Shown here in pieces: positions 44,138-52,376 of a DNA stretch of 64,000 bases. Source of the DNA: Chitinophaga filiformis (GTDB lineage Bacteria; Bacteroidota; Bacteroidia; Chitinophagales; Chitinophagaceae); NCBI RefSeq assembly GCF_023100805.1, contig NZ_CP095855.1, positions 1,488,001 to 1,552,000 of the forward strand, in the 5' to 3' direction. The notes beneath the pieces were generated by a model that saw only the letters and a program-made list of their open reading frames with translations, was not told where the DNA came from and made no database searches. The number at the start of each line of letters is the position of its first letter. Positions within the stretch are counted from its first letter, which is position 1. A program made the position numbers and the translations under genes.

Positions 44138-44159
44138 TTACCGTTCTCCTTTAGCTAGA

Positions 44160-44167
44160 CAAAGCTA
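44160..44167 (-). promoter_or_regulatory. Promoter of the HD-lpx operon, -7 element
   Basis: TAGCTTTG on the minus strand matches TAnnTTTG, 22 nt before the ATG of the HD gene. Confidence 0.55.
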
Positions 44168-44351
44168 CGTTAAGGAATTATTATCTGTAACTTTTTCTAA
44201 TGTATAGACGCGGGAAGAAAGGAATCCCCCTATCTTCCCCATGATTTTCCCTATTTTTATGATCGAAATTATTAATATTTAATCACTGGTCATAGAACAT
44301 ATTGTTTTTTAACAATTTATTGTGCCCGGATGAGCTGCCGGGAACGGTTTT

Positions 44352-44401
44352 TGACAACTTAGAATCGTAACTTGGGTAGGATAGTTGTCACTGCCAACTA
44401 T
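44352..44401. promoter_or_regulatory. Inverted repeats upstream of porX, candidate operator
   Basis: ATAGTTG (44381-44387) and CAACTAT (44395-44401) form perfect 7-bp arms around 7 bases. A further TGACAACT at 44352-44359 is inverted relative to AGTTGTCA at 44383-44390. The right arm runs into TATAATTTG (44399-44407), which resembles a -7 element with one extra base. The site lies 30-80 bp upstream of the porX ATG, so a repressor or autoregulator is plausible. Confidence 0.5.
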
Positions 44402-44431
44402 AATTTGCTTTATCACAAACACCTTACTTGA

Positions 44432-45985
44432 ATGAGTCAAATAAATATACTTTGGGTAGACGATGAAATAGAATCACTGAAATCCCAGATCATGTTCCTG
44501 GAAACCAAGGGGTATAAGGTATCCGCCCTCACCAACGGGTACGACGCCCTTGAATTCCTGCGTGACCAGGTGGTGGATGTTGTGTTGCTGGATGAATCTA
44601 TGCCGGGTATAACAGGGCTCGAAACCCTGGGGAAGATCAAAGAGATCGACCAGCAGATCCCCGTGGTAATGATCACCAAGAATGAGGCAGAAAATGTGAT
44701 GGACGATGCGATCGGCTCCCAGATCACAGACTACCTGATCAAGCCGGTGAACCCCAACCAGGTGCTCCTTTCCCTGAAAAAGATCATTGACAACAAACGC
44801 CTGGTGGCCGAAAAGACCACCATTGCCTACCAGCAGGAGTTCCGCACACTGTTCATGGCCCTGAACTCCAACCCGGACTATAACGAATGGATGGATATCT
44901 ATAAGAAACTGGTATACTGGGAAATGGAAATGGGCAAAACAAACAGCCCCGAAATGCTGGAGGTGCTGAACTCCCAGAAAGCTGAAGCTAATACCGAGTT
45001 TGCCAAATTCATCAGCCGGAACTATGCCAGCTGGGTAAGCCCGAAATCAAAAGAGGCGCCTGTGATGTCGCATACCCTGTTCCGGGATAAGATCCTGCCG
45101 GCGCTGGACAGCGAGGTGCCTAATTTTATTATCATCATAGACAACCTCCGCTGGGACCAGTGGAAGGCGATACTGCCCATTTTCCTGGAGTCTTACCGCC
45201 TGGTGCAGGAAGATACTTTTTACAGTATCCTGCCCACCTCTACCCAATACAGCCGTAATGCCATTTTTGCCGGCATGCTGCCCGTAGAGATAGAACAACG
45301 CTTCCCGGAAGAGTGGAAAAATGACGACGAGGAGGGTGGAAAGAACCTGCATGAAGAAATATTCTTTGCAGATCAGCTCCGCCGCCTGAAACTGGACAGC
45401 CGTTTTTCATATACAAAGGTGACCACCCACAACGACGGGCAGCACCTGGTCAACAATGTCCATAACCTGATGTCTTACCCCATCAATGTGATTGTGTATA
45501 ATTTCGTGGATATGCTCAGCCACGCCCGTACAGAAATGGAAGTGCTGAAAGAACTGGCGGCCGATGAAATGTCCTATCGCTCTATTACGGCGAGCTGGTT
45601 CGAACATTCACCGCTACACCAGGCCCTCCGTAAGCTGGCAGATAAAAAGATCAACCTCATCGTGGCCACCGACCATGGCAATGTGAGGGTGAAAACACCT
45701 GTAAAAGTGATCGGCGACAAGCAAACCACTACCAATCTCCGGTATAAGCACGGCCGTAACCTGAACTACGATGCAAAGGAAGTACTGGCTTTCCGCGATC
45801 CCAAAGAGGCAGGTCTGCCCAGGCCCAATGTGAATTCCTCCTACATCTTTGCCAAAGAGGACGGTTATCTCTGCTATCCGAATAACTATAATTACTTCGT
45901 TAATTTCTACCGGAATACTTTCCAGCACGGCGGTATCTCACTGGAAGAAGTGATCGTGCCCGTGGCAAGGCTGGTGAGTAAATAG
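44432..45985 (+). CDS. porX: PorX, response regulator with PglZ/alkaline phosphatase-like effector domain
   Basis: PorX controls the type IX secretion system together with the kinase PorY in Porphyromonas. The 517-residue protein has a receiver domain (WVDDE at 8-12, phosphoacceptor Asp54 in LLDESMPGITG, MITKNEAE, LIKPVNP), a helical linker, and a PglZ-type domain with FIIIIDNLRWDQW, PTSTQYSRNAIFAG and VATDHGNVRVKTP as metal and nucleophile regions. The domain order and length match known PorX. It stands alone and is divergent from the lipid A operon. Its presence implies T9SS genes elsewhere in the genome. Confidence 0.94.
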   Translation: MSQINILWVDDEIESLKSQIMFLETKGYKVSALTNGYDALEFLRDQVVDVVLLDESMPGITGLETLGKIKEIDQQIPVVMITKNEAENVMDDAIGSQITDYLIKPVNPNQVLLSLKKIIDNKRLVAEKTTIAYQQEFRTLFMALNSNPDYNEWMDIYKKLVYWEMEMGKTNSPEMLEVLNSQKAEANTEFAKFISRNYASWVSPKSKEAPVMSHTLFRDKILPALDSEVPNFIIIIDNLRWDQWKAILPIFLESYRLVQEDTFYSILPTSTQYSRNAIFAGMLPVEIEQRFPEEWKNDDEEGGKNLHEEIFFADQLRRLKLDSRFSYTKVTTHNDGQHLVNNVHNLMSYPINVIVYNFVDMLSHARTEMEVLKELAADEMSYRSITASWFEHSPLHQALRKLADKKINLIVATDHGNVRVKTPVKVIGDKQTTTNLRYKHGRNLNYDAKEVLAFRDPKEAGLPRPNVNSSYIFAKEDGYLCYPNNYNYFVNFYRNTFQHGGISLEEVIVPVARLVSK

Positions 45986-46004
45986 GCACTCCGGGCTTTT
46001 TCCT

Positions 46005-46012
46005 TATTTTTG
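46005..46012 (+). promoter_or_regulatory. -7 element abutting the gene at 46017
   Basis: TATTTTTG matches TAnnTTTG and ends only 4 nt before the ATG, so transcription would begin at or next to the start codon (leaderless mRNA). Confidence 0.45.
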
Positions 46013-46016
46013 TTGA

Positions 46017-46364
46017 ATGAACTTTAAAGTCACACCCAATAACCTGACCCGCCTCGAAAAGATCTTTGGAGAGGCCAAGTACGAGTTGCGTTTCGAAAAG
46101 GGAACGTTCAACTCCGGCTATTGTGTACTTGAGCACAAGAAGGTGGTTGTTATCAATAAATTCCTCAACCTGGAGGGACGTATCAATACCCTGCTGGATA
46201 TCCTTTCCACGATGGCGCTGGATGAAACCTTGCTGACTCCGGAGTCGCTGAAACTGTACAGGCAGATCGTCGAAAACAGGAATGCGGCAGATGCGGCGGC
46301 GGCGGCCGACAACAACGATGAACCATCATTACCACCTTCACCAGAACAACCTTCAGAGAATTGA
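46017..46364 (+). CDS. Conserved hypothetical protein, Bacteroidota type
   Basis: The 115-residue protein has a well-ordered part (about 1-88: NNLTRLEKIFGEAKYELRFEKG, then YCVLEHKKVVVINKFLNLEGRINTLLDIL) and an Ala/Pro/Glu-rich tail that is probably disordered. I know of no function. Its stop overlaps the TTG start of the next gene by 4 nt, so the two products are likely linked. There is no other Met until about residue 66, so the ATG at 46017 must be used. Confidence 0.82.
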   Translation: MNFKVTPNNLTRLEKIFGEAKYELRFEKGTFNSGYCVLEHKKVVVINKFLNLEGRINTLLDILSTMALDETLLTPESLKLYRQIVENRNAADAAAAADNNDEPSLPPSPEQPSEN

Positions 46365-47125
46365 AAGTCACCTTTTTAGGAACAGGTACATCACAGGGCG
46401 TACCTGTTATAGCTTGTGGTTGCCGGGTCTGTACCTCATCCGATCCGAGAGATAAACGCCTGCGCAGCAGCATCCTGATATCTGATACGCCCGCCGGTAA
46501 CATTGTTATCGATACAACGCCCGACTTCCGTTACCAGATGCTCAGGGTAGGGTTAAAACACCTGGAAGCGGTGCTGATCACCCATTCCCATAAAGATCAT
46601 ATTGCCGGCATGGACGATATCCGTGCCTTTAACTATTTTCAGCAACGGGCTATTGACATCTATGCCACAGAATTTACACAGCAGGTCATCCGTAATGAAT
46701 TCTCCTATGCCTTTACCGAACAGAAATACCCCGGCATCCCGGAACTGAACCTTCGTACCATCGGTGCCGCTCCTTTTAATGTGAATGGCCTCGATATCAT
46801 TCCTGTCAATGTGATGCATCACCGGATGCCCGTGCTGGGCTTCCGTTTCAATGATTTTACCTATATAACGGACGCTAATTTTATAGCAGAAGAGGAAAAA
46901 GAGAAGATCAGGGGCTCTAAAGTGCTTGTGCTCAATACCCTGAGAAAAGAGAAACATATTTCCCATTTTACGCTGGACGAGGCAATTGCCATCGGCCGTG
47001 AACTGGAGATCCCCCAGGTTTATTTTACCCATATCAGCCATCAGCTGGGCTTACATGAAGAAATTTCTGCAGAATTGCCTGCAGGCATGGCGCTGGCCTA
47101 CGACGGGCTGGAAGTGATACTGTAA
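46361..47125 (+). CDS. MBL fold phosphodiesterase (PhnP-like)
   Basis: The 254-residue protein begins KVTFLGTGTSQGVPVIACGCRVC, which is the PhnP-like branch of the metallo-beta-lactamase fold, and has the zinc motif ITHSHKDHIAGMDD (about residues 73-86), VMHHRMPVLGFRF and YFTHISHQLGLHEE. PhnP opens cyclic phosphodiesters; in Bacteroidota this homologue is present without a phn operon, so the real substrate is unclear. The start is TTG, within TTGA shared with the previous gene's stop; no ATG or GTG fits the conserved N-terminus. Confidence 0.9.
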   Translation: MKVTFLGTGTSQGVPVIACGCRVCTSSDPRDKRLRSSILISDTPAGNIVIDTTPDFRYQMLRVGLKHLEAVLITHSHKDHIAGMDDIRAFNYFQQRAIDIYATEFTQQVIRNEFSYAFTEQKYPGIPELNLRTIGAAPFNVNGLDIIPVNVMHHRMPVLGFRFNDFTYITDANFIAEEEKEKIRGSKVLVLNTLRKEKHISHFTLDEAIAIGRELEIPQVYFTHISHQLGLHEEISAELPAGMALAYDGLEVIL

Positions 47126-47225
47126 CTTTCCCCCGGCGCTGACCGTTTTACAGGAAAGCTCCTTTAGTGCGATCAGCAGCTGTAATATGCCTGTTCGTAT
47201 GCTTATCAGGAAAATATTCTTTACC

Positions 47226-47585
47226 ATGAAACCTATCCCTGTATTTCTCTGTATAATATTACTCATACTTACCGCGGCTTGCCGGAAGAATGAAGAGGGC
47301 GGAAGGCGGATCCTGCAAAAAGGATTAAGAGGAAAGATCGTGTATACTTCCTGCGCTACTACCGTTGTCCAGGTACTTAACAAAGATATCGGTACAGACT
47401 GGACCAGCTGCACAGACAAGAAAACGTATGAGCATGTAGTTGATGCCAATATTGTGAACAGGAACGGCCTGGTGGCAGAAGTGGAGTTCAGTTTCAATAT
47501 TGTTGAGAATGAACCGGTATTCAGGTGCGATATGCTGGATTGTATTCCCGCCACATCTGCCACCATTGTTATCACAGGAGATTAA
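47226..47585 (+). CDS. Small lipoprotein of unknown function
   Basis: The 119-residue protein has a lipoprotein signal (MKPIPVFLCIILLILTAACRKNEE) with lipobox LTAAC, Cys at about 20. The acidic residues soon after the Cys recall Bacteroidota surface-export signals, although the match is loose. The mature part has four cysteines (YTSCATT, WTSCTDK, FRCDMLDC) that could form two disulfides. The frame begins at 47187, but only the ATG at 47226 gives a proper signal. I do not recognise the family. Confidence 0.7.
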   Translation: MKPIPVFLCIILLILTAACRKNEEGGRRILQKGLRGKIVYTSCATTVVQVLNKDIGTDWTSCTDKKTYEHVVDANIVNRNGLVAEVEFSFNIVENEPVFRCDMLDCIPATSATIVITGD

Positions 47586-47646
47586 CTTCGCATTAACCCT
47601 TTTTCTTTTTTTATGCTATAACTTGCTCAGCTTTAAATGTTAACCC

Positions 47647-48627
47647 ATGAAGCAGACGTTATGGAAAGCTTACAATAGTTTTTCGCGAAAGGAAAGGCAG
47701 GGTATTTTATTCCTGTTGCTACTGACAGGTACCTGCATGGCCGTACCTTCCCTGTGGGAGCGCTTTCTGCCTGTACAGGCAGAAGTATATACGGCAGATA
47801 GTACCCTGTCTGCCGAGGTAGCCGCCTTCCGTAGTGCGCTGTTGAACAGCGGAAAGGTTTTCCCGGGGGATGCTGGTAGCGATGTTCACCGCCGCCGGTT
47901 CACCTTCGATCCGAATACAATAGACGCTACGGAGTGGGAGACCCTGGGACTGGAAAAAAAGGTGATCAGTAATATACAGCGCTATATTGCCCGGGGCGGC
48001 CGGTTTCGCCGGAAAGAAGATCTGCAGAAGATCTATGGATTGCCGCCGGGGCTTTGTGATGAACTGATGCCTTTTGTCCGGATCGGCGGACAGCCGCCGG
48101 GTGCCTTCCGGCGTTATATGGGCTACAGGCAGGACACAGCGCATGGGAGGTATGGTCAGTATGTTCGTCACGGGCAGGAGGAAGGGCCCTACCGGAAAGC
48201 TTATAATAACAGGATACCTGTGCTGGACATCAATACGGCCGATTCCTCACTGTGGGAATCACTACCGGGAATAGGACCTGTGCTGGCAGCCCGCATTGTA
48301 AAATTCCGGGACAAGCTGGGCGGCTTTTACGCTATCAGCCAGGTAGGAGAAACCTACGGCCTGGCGGATAGTACATTTAATAAAATTCAACCTTCTCTGC
48401 GATTGCATAAGGTTTCACTAAAAAAAATCGACCTCAACCAGATGGATGAAAAATCTTTGGCACAACATCCATACATACGACATAAACTGGCGCGGTTAAT
48501 AGTACTGTATCGCAGTAACCACGGGCCTTTCAGGCAAGCGGAAGACCTTCTTGGCATACCATTGGTAGATGATAGTATTTATCGTAAAATTGAACATTAC
48601 ATCAAAACAGAAAATTCCCCATTATGA
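47647..48627 (+). CDS. Helix-hairpin-helix protein (ComEA-like)
   Basis: The 326-residue protein has one N-terminal membrane segment (GILFLLLLTGTCMAVP, about 20-35), then three helix-hairpin-helix modules: around residues 98-146 (FDPNTIDATEWETLGL), 194-255 (LDINTADSSLWESLPGIGPVLAARI) and 260-322 (IDLNQMDEKSLAQHPYI). The middle one is the best conserved, with the DNA-binding LPGIGPVLA hairpin. ComEA binds incoming DNA in competent cells; here the role is inferred only. It overlaps the acyl-CoA dehydrogenase gene by 4 nt. Confidence 0.85.
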   Translation: MKQTLWKAYNSFSRKERQGILFLLLLTGTCMAVPSLWERFLPVQAEVYTADSTLSAEVAAFRSALLNSGKVFPGDAGSDVHRRRFTFDPNTIDATEWETLGLEKKVISNIQRYIARGGRFRRKEDLQKIYGLPPGLCDELMPFVRIGGQPPGAFRRYMGYRQDTAHGRYGQYVRHGQEEGPYRKAYNNRIPVLDINTADSSLWESLPGIGPVLAARIVKFRDKLGGFYAISQVGETYGLADSTFNKIQPSLRLHKVSLKKIDLNQMDEKSLAQHPYIRHKLARLIVLYRSNHGPFRQAEDLLGIPLVDDSIYRKIEHYIKTENSPL

Positions 48628-49763
48628 ACTTTGAGCCTACAGAAACGCAGCAGCAGATTACACAGGTGATACGCGACTTTGGAAAAATTCACATGCAACC
48701 CTACGTACTGGAATGGGATGAGAATCAGACTTTTCCGGCACATTTGTTTAAACAACTGGGCGAACTTGGCTTAATGGGGGTATTGGTTCCGGAACAATAT
48801 GGCGGCAGCGGACTGGGATACCTGGAATATGTGACCGTCATCAGCGAGATCGCTAAGATCTGTGGCGCCATTGGGTTGAGCGTGGCCGCCCATAACTCAT
48901 TGTGTACCGGTCATATCTTGCAATTCGGATCAGAAGCGCAGAAACAACGTTATCTCCCCAAACTGGCCAGCGCAGAATGGATCGGCGCCTGGGGCCTGAC
49001 AGAGCCCAATACCGGTTCTGACGCCATGAACATGAAATGCGTAGCGCACAAGGATGGCGACGAGTGGGTAATAAATGGCACCAAATGCTGGATCACCCAT
49101 GGTAAAAGCGGAGATGTGGCAGTGGTGATAGCCCGCACCGGGAATGTGCGCGACAGCCATGGAATGACAGCATTTGTGGTAGAGCGCGGAACGCCCGGTT
49201 TCAGCGGTGGCAAGAAGGAGAATAAACTGGGTATGCGTGCATCCGAAACAGCGGAAATGATCTTTGATAATTGCCGTATACCGGCGGCCAATATGTTGGG
49301 AAATGAAGGCGAGGGGTTCATACAGTCGATGAAGGTACTGGATGGCGGGCGTATCTCTATTGCAGCCCTGTCACTGGGCATTGCAAAAGGCGCCTATGAA
49401 GCGGCGTTGAAATATGCACAGGAACGCCATCAGTTTGATAAACCGATAGCCAGCTTCCAGGGTATCTCATTCAAACTGGCTGATATGGCCACAGAGATCA
49501 TGGCGGCAGAACTGCTGACCATGCAGGCGGCCGATACGAAAACCCGGGGTGGCGCGGTAACACAACAGGCCGCGATGGCTAAGTATTATGCCTCTGAAGT
49601 GGCCGTGAAAACGGCCAACGATGCTGTACAGATCTTTGGAGGGTATGGCTATACGAAAGATTTTCCCGTAGAGAAATTCTATCGTGACGCAAAGCTGTGT
49701 ACGATAGGAGAGGGTACTTCCGAAATACAAAAACTGGTCATTGCGCGCGAAGCCTTGAAATAA
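48624..49763 (+). CDS. Acyl-CoA dehydrogenase
   Basis: The 379-residue flavoenzyme introduces a trans-2 double bond into acyl-CoA. It shows family signatures GAWGLTEPNTGSDA (about residues 121-134), GTKCWITHG, and the C-terminal QIFGGYGYTKDFPVEKFYRDAK and IGEGTSEIQKLVIAREAL with the catalytic Glu in GEGTSE. The type is short/branched-chain. It is coupled by a 4-nt overlap to the helix-hairpin-helix gene, an odd pairing with no evident shared function, and ends at a strong terminator. Confidence 0.94.
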   Translation: MNFEPTETQQQITQVIRDFGKIHMQPYVLEWDENQTFPAHLFKQLGELGLMGVLVPEQYGGSGLGYLEYVTVISEIAKICGAIGLSVAAHNSLCTGHILQFGSEAQKQRYLPKLASAEWIGAWGLTEPNTGSDAMNMKCVAHKDGDEWVINGTKCWITHGKSGDVAVVIARTGNVRDSHGMTAFVVERGTPGFSGGKKENKLGMRASETAEMIFDNCRIPAANMLGNEGEGFIQSMKVLDGGRISIAALSLGIAKGAYEAALKYAQERHQFDKPIASFQGISFKLADMATEIMAAELLTMQAADTKTRGGAVTQQAAMAKYYASEVAVKTANDAVQIFGGYGYTKDFPVEKFYRDAKLCTIGEGTSEIQKLVIAREALK

Positions 49764-49811
49764 TACCGGGTATCCGTTCCCGTTCAGATATTTCGTTGTT
49801 TACCGTTTAAC

Positions 49812-49849
49812 AAAGAGGTTGTATCGAAAAGAAGATACAGCCTCTTTTT
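49812..49849 (+). terminator. Terminator of the acyl-CoA dehydrogenase operon
   Basis: AAAGAGGTTGTATC (49812-49825) pairs with GATACAGCCTCTTT (49834-49847), with one G-U pair, and continues into TT. It lies 49 nt after the stop. Confidence 0.85.
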
Positions 49850-49946
49850 GTTTGGATGCCTACTCACTCTTCGTAATCCATGTGTTTTGCTCACCTGACT
49901 ACGCTCTACCCGTAAATGGCTCATCATACAAGATCGTTTTTAAATT

Positions 49947-49968
49947 AAATCGATGAGCCTATCGATTT
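49947..49968 (+). promoter_or_regulatory. Perfect inverted repeat upstream of the GapN-like gene
   Basis: AAATCGAT (49947-49954) and ATCGATTT (49961-49968) have six bases between them, about 30 bp upstream of the -7 element at 49999. It could be an operator. The rest of the interval 49850-50116 holds no gene. Confidence 0.45.
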
Positions 49969-49998
49969 TTGTTATCGCTTTCATCCGTGCAACGCCTT

Positions 49999-50006
49999 TA
50001 CCTTTG
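49999..50006 (+). promoter_or_regulatory. Promoter of the GapN-like gene, -7 element
   Basis: TACCTTTG matches TAnnTTTG. It predicts a leader of about 105 nt before the ATG at 50117, longer than for most genes here. Confidence 0.5.
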
Positions 50007-50116
50007 GGCACAGTTGTAGCATAAAAGGAATTTCTTATAAATTTCAAAGACTGTTAATTGAGTATCATAGTCTTAAAAGTCCTTTTATTATCTTCAACCA
50101 ATTAAATAACTATGTC

Positions 50117-51742
50117 ATGAGCTTTGAAGAACAATTACACCACATGTTCCCCACTGCAGATGCTATCCCGGCCGAATACCAGTTGCCGGCAGAAGTACAC
50201 CAGCGGGAATATCTGTCAGGTGGCGAAATGAAACCATGGAATGGCGATGTGCATACGGTATTATCTCCGATCTGTATACAGACACCGAATGGGTTGGAGA
50301 GAAAAGTGATCGGTTCCTATCCTTTATGCGGAGAGGCAGAAGCAATGGCTGCACTGGATGCGGCTGTGCTGGCCTATAATGATGGCCGTGGAGAATGGCC
50401 GACGATGACGGTATCTGAACGTATTGCCTGTATGGAGAAGTTTACCGGCAAGATGATCGAGAAGAAAGCAGAGATTGTAAAACTGATCATGTGGGAGATC
50501 GGTAAATCATATACAGATTCCATTAAGGAATTTGACCGTACGGTAGAGTACATCAATACCACAATTGATGCATTAAAAGACCTGGACCGCAATTCCAGCC
50601 GTTTCGAGATACAGCAGGGAATCATCGGTCAGATCAGGCGTTCTCCTTTGGGAGTGGTGCTTTGTATGGGACCATTCAACTATCCCCTGAATGAGACCTT
50701 TACGACATTGATCCCGGCGCTGATCATGGGTAACACGATGCTGTTCAAACCACCGAAGCACGGTACTTTATTACATTACCCGCTGCTGGAGGCGTTTGCC
50801 AGCTGTTTCCCGAAGGGAGTTGTAAATACTATCTACGGCCGTGGCAATATCATCATCGGGCCGCTGATGGAATCAGGAAAGATCAATGTGCTGACGTTGA
50901 TAGGCAGCAGCAAGGTAGCTAACCAGTTGAAGAAAATGCATCCGAAGGTGAACCGCCTGCGGGCCATCCTGGGGCTGGATGCCAAGAATGCCGCTATTAT
51001 CACAGATAAGGCCGATCTTGACCTCGCCGTACAGGAAACAGTACTTGGCTCATTATCTTTCAACGGACAGCGTTGTACAGCCTTAAAGATCGTTTTTGTG
51101 CACAGCAAGGTAGCAGATGTATTCCTGCAGAAACTGAGCGCCGCCATCGGTCAGCTGAAAATGGACATGCCATGGGAGAAGGGCGTGTTCCTGACACCCT
51201 TACCGGAGCCCCAGAAACCGGCTTACCTGAAGGAGTGTATCGACGATGCTATTGCCAACGGTGCAAAAGTGATCAATGAGAACGGTGGGGCCATCTTCGA
51301 ATCTTTCGTATACCCGGCAGTTTTATACCCGGTAAATAAGAAGATGAAGTTATACAGGGAGGAACAATTCGGACCACTGGTGCCGGTCTTGCCTTTCGAC
51401 GACATTGAAACACCAATTGAGTACCTGATAGAATCTGATCACGGGCAGCAGGTAAGCCTGTTCTCCAATGATGCAGACGAGCTGGCGTCCCTGATAGATC
51501 CGCTGGTGAACCAGGTAAGCCGTGTAAATATCAACTGTCAGTGTCAGCGTGGTCCGGACGTATATCCATTCACCGGTCGTAAGGATTCAGCAGAAGGAAC
51601 GCTGAGCGTACCGGATGCCTTACGTGCCTTCTCTATCCGCTCTATGGTGGCTACAAAACAAACTGAACAGAACAAAAATTTGCTGAATAAGATCGTAAAC
51701 GATCAGACTTCCAACTTTTTGTCAACAAAATATATCTTTTAG
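50117..51742 (+). CDS. Aldehyde dehydrogenase, GapN-like (NADP-dependent glyceraldehyde-3-phosphate dehydrogenase type)
   Basis: The 541-residue protein resembles non-phosphorylating GAPDH, which oxidises glyceraldehyde-3-phosphate to 3-phosphoglycerate with NADP. Visible parts are the oxyanion Asn188 in GPFNYPLNETFTTLIPAL, Lys211 in FKPPKHG, the nucleophile Cys320 in NGQRCTALK and the late EEQFGPLVPVLPF. Oddly, the general-base Glu normally found in the ELGG motif about 34 residues before the Cys is not there: the matching stretch reads ILGLDAK (284-290) with no Glu within 271-300. It also has an N-terminal extension of about 40 residues. Confidence 0.88.
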   Translation: MSFEEQLHHMFPTADAIPAEYQLPAEVHQREYLSGGEMKPWNGDVHTVLSPICIQTPNGLERKVIGSYPLCGEAEAMAALDAAVLAYNDGRGEWPTMTVSERIACMEKFTGKMIEKKAEIVKLIMWEIGKSYTDSIKEFDRTVEYINTTIDALKDLDRNSSRFEIQQGIIGQIRRSPLGVVLCMGPFNYPLNETFTTLIPALIMGNTMLFKPPKHGTLLHYPLLEAFASCFPKGVVNTIYGRGNIIIGPLMESGKINVLTLIGSSKVANQLKKMHPKVNRLRAILGLDAKNAAIITDKADLDLAVQETVLGSLSFNGQRCTALKIVFVHSKVADVFLQKLSAAIGQLKMDMPWEKGVFLTPLPEPQKPAYLKECIDDAIANGAKVINENGGAIFESFVYPAVLYPVNKKMKLYREEQFGPLVPVLPFDDIETPIEYLIESDHGQQVSLFSNDADELASLIDPLVNQVSRVNINCQCQRGPDVYPFTGRKDSAEGTLSVPDALRAFSIRSMVATKQTEQNKNLLNKIVNDQTSNFLSTKYIF

Positions 51743-51898
51743 TCAAAATTATATTAGTGACTGAAAAGCTTATTACGGGGTTAAACACGAGCGTTTTAAT
51801 CATGTGATAAAATATTAATGTATTATTGCCTTTCGTACTTTTTTACAGAAAAATGAGTATTAGTTGATTCGGGTGATGGAATTGTGGATTAAGAACGT

Positions 51899-51906
51899 TA
51901 AATTTG
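51899..51906 (+). promoter_or_regulatory. -7 element in a long intergenic region
   Basis: TAAATTTG matches TAnnTTTG, about 160 nt after the GapN stop and 82 nt before a strong terminator. No coding gene follows on this strand. Confidence 0.4.
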
Positions 51907-51911
51907 GGTTA

Positions 51912-52016
51912 ATTCATCACTCTTTACCATTTATCAACCTTCAACAAAGAAAGACAATCGAAACATTTTTACGCAACCCAAGAAGAGCATCCGCTGAATA
52001 AGCGGATGTTTTTTTT
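51912..52016 (+). ncRNA. Candidate small RNA between gapN-like gene and clpX operon
   Basis: A promoter-like element (51899-51906) and a strong terminator (51988-52016) bracket about 105 nt with no open frame of note. The distance from the GapN stop to the terminator, 246 nt, is long for a simple 3' end. Alternatively, this is only the 3' untranslated region of the GapN-like gene. The remaining bases 51743-51898 hold nothing that I recognise. Confidence 0.3.
51988..52016 (+). terminator. Strong intrinsic terminator
   Basis: CATCCGCT (51988-51995) and AGCGGATG (52001-52008) enclose GAATA and are followed by eight T. Confidence 0.92.
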
Positions 52017-52094
52017 GAAAAGCTAAGATCTGTCACGATTTCCAACTGTTCAATTTGTCCCTGGTATGTTATTTACGACCGGACACTGTAAACT

Positions 52095-52129
52095 AAAAGG
52101 CCGATCTGTCACTGACAGATCGGCCTTTT
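52095..52129 (-). terminator. Terminator of the tig-clpP-clpX cluster
   Basis: A 17-bp perfect palindrome (52095-52111 with 52113-52129) with AAAA and TTTT ends lies 16 nt beyond the stop of the small gene at 52146. It can act on both strands. Confidence 0.88.
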
Positions 52130-52145
52130 ATCATTTGAATATTTT

Positions 52146-52355
52146 CTAGTGTTCCAGGAAGTCGTTGTCTTTATTCTCTTCCGCAGAGCCCTTGGCGCCT
52201 GCTCTTTTTTCGATGTCTGCAAACCATTTTTCAACGGTGCCTGACAGAAAACCGGGCACTTTACCCCTCACATATTCTTTGAGGATCTCGAAGGTTTTTA
52301 AGGCCTGCTCATTGGAGAGCCCTGCTTTTTCCTGAAGTTCTTTTAAGAGGTCCAT
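52146..52355 (-). CDS. Small conserved protein downstream of clpX
   Basis: The 69-residue protein is helical and charged: LLKELQEKAGLSNEQALKT, then FEILKEYVRGKVPGFLSGTVEKWF, then an acidic tail. It resembles short uncharacterised Bacteroidota proteins with the pattern of a DUF2267-like helical bundle; I am not sure of the family. It begins 21 bp after the clpX stop and ends at a terminator, so it belongs to the clp transcript. Confidence 0.72.
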   Translation of the reverse strand: MDLLKELQEKAGLSNEQALKTFEILKEYVRGKVPGFLSGTVEKWFADIEKRAGAKGSAEENKDNDFLEH

Positions 52356-52376
52356 ATCGTATTGCTTTGAGTTATT

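Noticed and set aside
47647-49763. A competence locus based on the ComEA-like protein
   Set aside because: Only the helix-hairpin-helix protein is present; no comEC, pilin or dprA gene lies nearby.
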